From NCBI GenBank assembly GCA_020747015.1, contig JAGTJM010000042.1:62001-126000 (forward strand): a stretch of DNA of 64,000 bases, given 5' to 3'. Made by a program: the position numbers and the translations under genes. Origin of the DNA: Pyrenochaeta sp. MPI-SDFR-AT-0127 (taxonomy: Eukaryota; Ascomycota; Dothideomycetes; Pleosporales; Cucurbitariaceae). Positions 57,845 through 64,000 of this stretch are shown one piece after another. The number at the start of each line of letters is the position of its first letter. The stretch's first letter is position 1. The notes beneath the pieces were generated by a model that saw only the letters and a list, made by a program, of their open reading frames with translations, was not told the DNA's origin and searched no databases.

Positions 57845-58889
57845 TTACAAGAGGGCGAAGAGACCGAAGATGCCCGCGGCGAGAGCACCGACGCTAGCGC
57901 CGCCAGTGGTGGCAGCTCCGGTGAACTCAGGGATAGCGGGACTGCTGACACTAGGGACGGTTGCGTTGCCAGTGGGGAGAGGAACCTGGGGCTGGCCATC
58001 GCTGATCTGGGAGACAACAGGTGCTGGAGCGGGGGCAGATGCCTGCGGCTGGCCGTCGGAGATTTGGGAAACTACTGGGGCGGCAGGAGCAGATGCTTGG
58101 GGCTGACCGTCAGAGATCTGAGAGACAACGGGAGCAGCAGGGGCAGATGCTTGAGGCTGGCCATCAGAAATCTGAGAAACGACGGGAGCGGCAGGAGCAG
58201 ATGCCTGAGGTTGGCCATCGGAGATTTGAGTGACCACAGGCGGGCTAGCGGGAGCGGAAGCTTGGGGCTGGCCGTCACTGATCTGGGTAACAACAGGGCC
58301 GGCTTCTGAGGCTTGTGGCTGACCATCCGAGATCTGAGAGACGACAGGAGCGCCGGGGGTGGTGGCTTGGGGCTGGCCATCAGGAATCTGAGAGACGCCG
58401 CCACCGCTACCCTTGTTCACAGCCTGGATGTGAATGGGGATGCATTGAGCACCAGTCGATTGGCTGTACAGGTTGTAGAATTCACCTGACAAGCACTGAT
58501 AGAAGACAGTGGTACTGCCGAGGGCAAGGGACTGGTTGCCACAGAGGGAGAAGCCAGAAGTCTCACGAGCGCCGGCCTGAACGGGGGCGTCGAATTGAAA
58601 CCTGATACAAGTTAGGCTTGACTTTCAGAGAAGTGACAAGAAGTAAAGCGTACTGGTAGTTGCTGGCAATGTATCCTTGGCGACCAGCCTGATCCTTCAA
58701 GATACCATCATTGAGGGTCATGGTAAGAGCACCAGCCAGCTGACGTTTCTCAACGTCACGCTTGGCAGACGAGGTGACATTAACTGTAGTGATCTGGAAA
58801 GTGCCTGAGGTGGAGGGTGAGCATCCAGCGGGAGCATCGGACTGAGCCATAGCTGCGGCCGCAAGGCCTAGGACAACGAAAGACTTCAT
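57845..58889 (-). CDS. Pir-repeat cell-wall protein
   Basis: Two exons on the minus strand, 58889-58654 and 58601-57845, 330 residues. A signal peptide (MKSFVVLGLAAAAMAQ) is followed by a domain with a Kex2-type site (SSAKRDVEKRQL) and then a two-cysteine segment (CGNQSLALGSTTVFYQC). Eight near-identical Pir units VSQISDGQPQA follow, separated by short Ala/Pro linkers, between about residues 165 and 280. In yeast Pir proteins, a Gln in this motif forms an alkali-labile ester to beta-1,3-glucan. Unusually for Pir proteins, the C-terminus is a hydrophobic GASVGALAAGIFGLFALL, which resembles a GPI signal, and the repeats are C-terminal rather than N-terminal. The repeats differ mainly by linker length, suggesting expansion and contraction. 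Confidence 0.87.
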
Positions 58890-61143
58890 TCTTGGAAGAT
58901 CGGTCGATGTGATATTAAGGGTAGGAGGAGTGATGGAGAGTTAAGAGTTGTAACGAAGGAGTAGATTGATGAACGAGGTATCAATCTCTTCAAATAACAA
59001 TTGAACAATTGAGCCGAATGTTAACAGGTAACCACGACAACGAGAGTGCGAGACAGAAGAAATTCGGATGGGGACGGTAAGACACCTAAATACCAACCAC
59101 CACAGGCCGTGGATAGTCCGTTAACGTACCCCATCGAGCATGTCACGGCTGATCGGACAACGAAAGCATAGTGCTCGAGCCAAGGCATCTGATCGGCTCC
59201 ACGCGTCAATGCAAGTCCGCAACCGCCTAGCTCGACGCTTCTGAGCTGCAAAGCTGAAGGCTGGAAGACAGTTCGCTTGAGCGTTTATGTTGACTTGTGG
59301 AGTCGTTTGTGTGTCATTGGATAGATAATTCATCCGACCCCTCTTTGATCCCCACCACCTTGTGGAATGCGCATGCGAGACTCCCCTCCCGCCTCTTGAC
59401 TGCTCTTAGCTTTTTCTCGGCCATCTCTTTGCTGGATCACACGATTTGTATTTGCTCACAACCCACGAGACGTTTGAAGTGCGAGCCTTAGGCCAGCCTC
59501 CTTCTCATTCTCTGGGATCATGGCATCATCAAACCACTATATTTTTCGTTCTAAGGACAACTCATGGAGTAATCGCCTCGCTTGAGTTGGTCCGCGGACG
59601 CAGTATCTTAGACATGAACCGAAGTATCCGCGAGAGCTAAAGAATATCATTCCCTGGTAAATCTTAGCGTTTGATTAGGGCAGTTTTCGTACAATTGTGT
59701 GGTCTCTTCTGGGTGCGACGCGCAACTCTGGTAAGTCTCGTCGCTATTTATCCAGGTCTCATTCGCTGGAATGGACACTGATCTGCAGGGTGCTTGATGG
59801 TGAGGAAGTAGCTCCTCGATAGGTCTATTGGATGACGAAAGAACGGCAAAGATGGGGATTGGTGTTGAGGCGTGAACTGCCCAAGTGATGTCAAGACTTG
59901 GGGCCCGATTAGGTGATGAGCTTACATGCACTGACGCGCCATTTGTGGGGTAAATTGTGGCTTTCGCCCTCTGAGGTGTTCAGCCGCTCCTCTAACGTCT
60001 GCAGAGGAACGGCTTGTTGGGACGCTTGGGACGCTTGGGACGCTTAGGACGCCCGCAGAGGATGGCTCGCGGTTGCTATCGATACCATGCCGCCTGGTGC
60101 GGCTGGCTGGCTGGCCTAGGACGTCTGAGACCTTCACTCCAGGTTCACATGAGGGCCGCCGCAGGATTGCTGGGCGAGACTGCAGTCATCATTGTTATAC
60201 AAAAAGTCGATATGCGAAACACTGAGGAATGCTTGGCTGCGTTGTATAGAGCTCGAGTATTAACGAAGGTGAAGTGACGTCATGCAGTCTCACTGTTTGC
60301 GTGTATCCCGTGTATGTCCTCGGGGTCTAGAAAGTAGCTTCGGTGAACCGCGAAAAAAGAGAAGCATCGACGATGATTGCTCATACATTCTCTTAAGGAA
60401 GTGAGGCCACTTGGAGGACTAGACGAGTCATGGGGACGAACCTCAATCCTGTCCTGTCATGGTCCTTTTGTTGTGAGCATCCAGAAAGATCATCTCAGCC
60501 TCTTCGTAGGGAGATCCACCGAACCGAGGGAATCCTGGGTATTTGAGGACTCCATCCCGGCTATCACGATCCCCTTGATGGTCCCTCGCTGGATCGGATA
60601 TATGACGTGCAACCACTCGTTCGGTTGACGGTACTGCAGGGATTGAGGCCATGTTCGGGCCACGGTAGCCTGTCACCAAGAACGACGGAGCCGCATCTTT
60701 GGTATTTCACATGTACACCCTATGACCAACTGCTTCTGTTGTCATCACCCGCATTGTGCTCCTTCTGATGTCCGTCGCAGCTTCCGCGATAGCCATCCCA
60801 CTATATGCATGTGAGCGCATATGTATGCAAAGGCTAGATGGGATCAACATGGGGCGGAGAACATCTAATGGCGTCCGTAGATTGACTGGTTGATGTACAC
60901 TGAACAGCTATCGAAGACATTGCAGTATGCAATCTGCAGGCTGTATCGCGAGTAGTTAGCTTGCGCAATGTGGAACTGAAGCCACATTCTCAGTAAGGAA
61001 GCTTCAGTCAAGAAGATTGCTGACAAGCGAAGTATTTATTGTAATGTCTAAGTATACTAAAATTGATAGATTAGAGTCAATTTGGTATCATTCTATTCCA
61101 TTCGTGGGCCTCCTCTTGCTCATATGTATCCTTGCTAGCCTCT
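58890..61143. other. 2.3 kb intergenic region
   Basis: No supported gene. The left end should contain the Pir-type gene promoter, with several short TTGTTATTTG-like A/T stretches upstream of the ATG. A short tandem repeat at 60017-60052 is listed separately. Frames on both strands lack domain content. Confidence 0.45.
60017..60052. repeat. Short tandem repeat, four 9-bp units
   Basis: TTGGGACGC occurs three times head to tail, followed by a fourth copy with one change (TTAGGACGC). It is non-coding as far as I can tell, though any frame crossing it would read as a three-residue repeat. Confidence 0.9.
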
Positions 61144-61407
61144 CTATTTTCCCTCGCCAGCCCTCTTGACACCGCTCGCAACATCGTTTGCTCCCTTCTC
61201 CACACTTGTGGACACGTCTGAGATGCCCCTGGCAACAGGGCGTCCTGCACTGCCTGTGGCACCTTCTAGGGTCTCGCCGACACCTCGTCCTAGAGCTCCT
61301 ACAACGCCACCAACAGTGTTGGTCACTCCGCCAACAGTGTTGCCGAGTGTCGATGTGACGAACTTGACGCCGGAGGTGACGCCGGATTCTTGCTGGCCGA
61401 TGGGCAT
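61144..61407 (-). CDS. Small Gly/Val/Thr-rich conserved-type protein
   Basis: Single exon, 87 residues, starting MPIGQQESGVTSGVKFVTST. It repeats a GGV/GNTVGG pattern (GNTVGGVTNTVGGVVGALGR) and ends with Lys/Gly-rich VASGVKRAGEGK. There is no Cys, Trp, Tyr or His, and no signal peptide. The composition is that of small LEA-like or stress-associated fungal proteins; I recall similar uncharacterised proteins in filamentous ascomycetes but cannot name a family. The even hydrophobic periodicity suggests an amphipathic, possibly membrane-remodelling helix (inference). Confidence 0.6.
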   Translation of the reverse strand: MPIGQQESGVTSGVKFVTSTLGNTVGGVTNTVGGVVGALGRGVGETLEGATGSAGRPVARGISDVSTSVEKGANDVASGVKRAGEGK

Positions 61408-62590
61408 GGTGATGGTTAGGATTTGGGCGAGAGTGTTTGCGTGATTGTTTGGTTCGGATCGGGTAGAAAAAAAAATGCCGATGAAGTAGAAGTTTGTTTA
61501 AGCGTAATGGCGCAGACTAGATTATTGTGGGTTTGGTATACTGAGTCCGGTCAAGTTGGGCTGAATCTGGTGGATTTATGGTAGGATGCCAGGCTTGACG
61601 TCATGGGGCAGTGAAGCTCGACCGCGTGGTCTTCGAGGCCAAATCTTGGAATCTGTGAACATCAACCTCCAGGTTTACATCCCTGATGGCCATCAATATT
61701 CGGTCCTTCGTTGAAGACTGGATGCGCTGTCTCGTACTGATTGGTAGCCTGGCACCAGATTTGATCTCTGGTGGCGCAGCCAGAGGGAGATGCGCCGGGT
61801 ACGCACGTATGTGACGCATGAAGCGAGACGATCAGATCTCAGAAGCTCGAAATGGCTTCCACGCTCCAGGCTTTCAGGGTAAGTTTGTATGATCTTCTTC
61901 TTGGATGTTTTTCTTCCCATCATGTCTTGCTTCACACATCATCTTGTGCTTCTTTCCAGCCTTGATAACGTTGATCTTGCTTATTTTCTTTTCCATATAG
62001 CTACCTTTGATTCGCAGTTGGTCCTACTGCTCTGAGGAACACCACTGCGTCTCTGCCTGTACCTCCGACTGTTCACAGCATCTGGTCTTCCAGCGATGCT
62101 TCCAACATCGGTGGTCGGAGCCTTGGGGAATCCTCCTCAGGCCACTGGCTGATAATTACGCTCATCTGATTGGCTTACGCAACGCTAGTCGGTCGTGGTC
62201 GGACAAAGCTGCATCTCAAGTCGCAGCTCGCGTCTATTCTTGCGGCCGAAGCTTTCTGTAAGCGGGGTTTCGTTGCTCCAGCTTCAAGCCGCAGTTCCTG
62301 AAGCGGCGAAGTACAAAGAGAGTTCGTATCTCGCGTGAACATGTGCCTCCTACGCTGCTGTTTTGCTACTCCCATTGCCTTGCGCTGACCCAAACACTAC
62401 ATTCTGGAGACCTCAAGGATACACTGTATATCACTCGACCGGAAGCCTGTCCACGTGCAACGACGTGTTGAAGCGAGAGGCAAAGAATCAGCACTGGAAA
62501 TCTGCCGAGAGCCTGTGTATTACCCACGCCATTGACAGCTACTCAAACTCTGCCCAACCGCTCAGTCCAGCAAACATCTGTACGACCAAG
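61408..62590. other. Divergent intergenic region
   Basis: Lies between the starts of the small Gly-rich gene (minus) and the membrane protein (plus). The frame of the latter is open from 62363, but the 76 extra codons do not look like its N-terminus and are treated as 5' UTR. Confidence 0.4.
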
Positions 62591-63100
62591 ATGACATCCC
62601 TCTTCCCACACACCCCCTACGCCGAAGACCAACCCAACGCGCACGCTATTCTCTACCTCCACGTAATGCGAGCTTCAGCCATGTCCTTCACCTTCTTATC
62701 ACTCTTCCAAATCCCCATCTCCCTCATCCGCGCAAGACGAAGCCCAGTACCAATTCCCATGTCAGCGCTATTCGCCGGCACACTCAAAGTGTCTGGCCGA
62801 AGTCTTATCCTAGGAACAGTAGCTGGCGCTGGCATGGTTTGGGGTCGCATGCGCGGCAAGGAAGATATCGAGTGGAAAGACAGGTCATGGAGGATCTTGG
62901 AGAACAAGGGCGAAGTTCAGACAGACTGGGTGACACTTGGTGGAGCAAGTGCAGGCGCTGTGGTGGGACTGCTGGCGGCAAGAAGAGGAGCGATACCTGC
63001 GAGCGCTGGAAACGCGCTCTTGGGAGGCGCGGGTCTAGGCATGGCAACCGGCGTTCCGTTTATGATTGGAACGTTCGCAACCGGGAGGAAACCCTCATAG
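62591..63100 (+). CDS. Small membrane protein, DUF1757-like
   Basis: Single exon, 169 residues from the ATG at 62591 (MTSLFPHTPYAEDQPNAHAI). Hydrophobic segments lie at about 30-48, 63-84 and 115-130, with a Gly/Ala-rich C-terminal half (GASAGAVVGLLAARRGAIPA, then LLGGAGLGMATGVPFMIGT). A polar region between them contains EDIEWKDRSWRILENKGEVQ, and the C-terminus is short and basic. The layout fits an uncharacterised fungal family I know as DUF1757, possibly mitochondrial or ER membrane; the link is from memory and moderate. An upstream in-frame ATG at 62363 would add 76 atypical residues. Confidence 0.6.
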   Translation: MTSLFPHTPYAEDQPNAHAILYLHVMRASAMSFTFLSLFQIPISLIRARRSPVPIPMSALFAGTLKVSGRSLILGTVAGAGMVWGRMRGKEDIEWKDRSWRILENKGEVQTDWVTLGGASAGAVVGLLAARRGAIPASAGNALLGGAGLGMATGVPFMIGTFATGRKPS

Positions 63101-64000
63101 TGGACATTCATTTGCGAGGAATGGAGCATTGTAACATTCTACTACAATGGTTTATATTCTCGAATCTCGAAAGACTCTTCATCGTCCACGGCATTTCCGA
63201 GCGAGTAGAGTCAAACTCTCACCTCAATCCATGACCCTGACTAGCCTAAAGGGCCCCAATGCTAAGATTGTAGCGTATAAAAAGAGTCCATCATGTGTAC
63301 ATATATTAAGAATGGGATTTTTGGTGTTCTCGCATCCTTCTACCTTCAAATTGCCCCCAAAAGCCAATCCTCAATCCTGTCACCAATGCAATGGCTGAAT
63401 GATGCGCAAAAGAAGCCAATATGTAAGATCCTAGACACGCAAATTCGAATCAGCTTACATATTACTCAAAGATTGGTTACTTTGGCTCCTGACTTACAAA
63501 GTCCACAGTTGCAGCGCAAATGTATGAACAATCATCCTTTCCGCCCAGACCACACACGGCTCGACAGGACAGTTCTTCCGCTTTGTGGACTGCCTGGCAT
63601 CGAAAAAGACTTCGTTACTAAGGATTTCGCATATACTCCAGATTACGAATACGATGGCAACGGCTTCTGCGCCAGCAAGCCAAGCTGAGGGGAGTCGTGG
63701 GATGATACCTTTTCGGTCAGGTACGCTGGTGCTCTCATGGAGACTTATATCATGGAAGCGTTTGGGGGATTCTTTGCGCTCAAGCTTTCGTTTCCAAGAG
63801 GGAAGCCGTGTGTTGGTGAGTGCGAAGATTTCCCAGAGGCAGAGGATCACTGTATATCCAAGCTAAATGGTGTTAGTAAGCTGGAAATACAGCGGATACA
63901 TTCTGTATACCAAGAATTGAAGTCGTACAAACTGAGCTATGTCATTTGTCAAGCACACAATGACAAGCGCCCAGGCTGCAAGGTGGAGACTGAAGCAGAG
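63101..64000 (+). other. Right edge: open frame broken by one TGA, running off the window
   Basis: One plus frame runs from about 63293 to a TGA at 63686-63688 and then continues open to the last base. It includes protein-like sequence on both sides (KDFAYTPDYEYDGNGFC before the stop; WDDTFSVRYAGALMETYIME and CVGECEDFPEAEDHC after it). It could be an exon pair with an intron over the stop, a gene with a nonsense mutation, or chance. An antisense frame with a GTAAGT donor is also present, so even the strand is unsettled. Confidence 0.25.

Noticed and set aside
62363..62590. N-terminal extension of the small membrane protein
   Set aside because: The 76 residues are polar and atypical; the ATG at 62591 begins the compact family-like protein.
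3285..64000. CRISPR arrays, insertion sequences and bacterial-type operons
   Set aside because: None seen; the genome is fungal and no regularly spaced repeats or terminal inverted repeats were recognised by eye.

Overview
The window is a piece of a filamentous ascomycete genome, most likely a dothideomycete of the Pleosporales type. Reasons: genes on both strands with short introns (about 48-193 bp, GTRNGT donors, CTRAY branch sites, YAG or sometimes AAG acceptors), fungal-only families (Zn2Cys6 regulator, STAND/NACHT-ankyrin receptor, Pir cell-wall protein, CBM1 protein, GT15 mannosyltransferase, LAS17) and no bacterial-style operons. No CRISPR array, rRNA or tRNA was recognised. Exon borders were read by eye from reading frame, splice motifs and remembered family consensus. 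Positions are exact where given, but no search was run.

Layout. 1-11 kb: a small secreted cellulose-binding (CBM1) protein, sedoheptulose bisphosphatase SHB17, a six-zinc-finger protein whose exonuclease domain has lost most catalytic residues (minus strand), a protein resembling the fungal luciferase (Luz) family, and an MFS transporter. 11.4-18.1 kb: one very large STAND receptor (Helo-like N-domain, NACHT, about 18 ankyrin units, unknown tail). 21-26 kb: a ferric reductase and a secreted GDSL/CE2-type esterase (minus). 26.7-34 kb: BLOC-1 subunit CNL1, a GT15 mannosyltransferase, an unexplained stretch with possible mobile-element debris, and LAS17/WASP (minus). 35.3-39.6 kb: a Zn2Cys6 regulator, a methyltransferase (minus) and a short-chain dehydrogenase.

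39.8-52.2 kb is dominated by F-box genes: one decayed and three intact. Interleaved with them are 2-methylcitrate dehydratase, a flavin-reductase-like protein without a visible ATG, and a secreted PEBP-like protein. 52.7-55.8 kb is a compact block of highly expressed housekeeping genes: ribosomal protein eL14, NAC-alpha (EGD2) and ATP synthase subunit d (ATP7). 57.8-63.1 kb: a Pir-repeat wall protein (minus), a Gly/Val-rich 87-residue protein (minus) and a small membrane protein. The right edge holds an unresolved open frame that runs off the window.

Themes. Surface and wall biology recurs (CBM1, CE2-type esterase, GT15, PEBP-like, Pir, ferric reductase). So do candidate self/non-self or turnover modules (STAND receptor, F-box set). 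The strongest leads for something under-described are the luciferase-like protein in a lineage not known to glow, the pseudo-exonuclease with zinc fingers, the receptor's non-ankyrin tail, and transcripts whose intron retention would remove a functional C-terminus (CBM1, LAS17).
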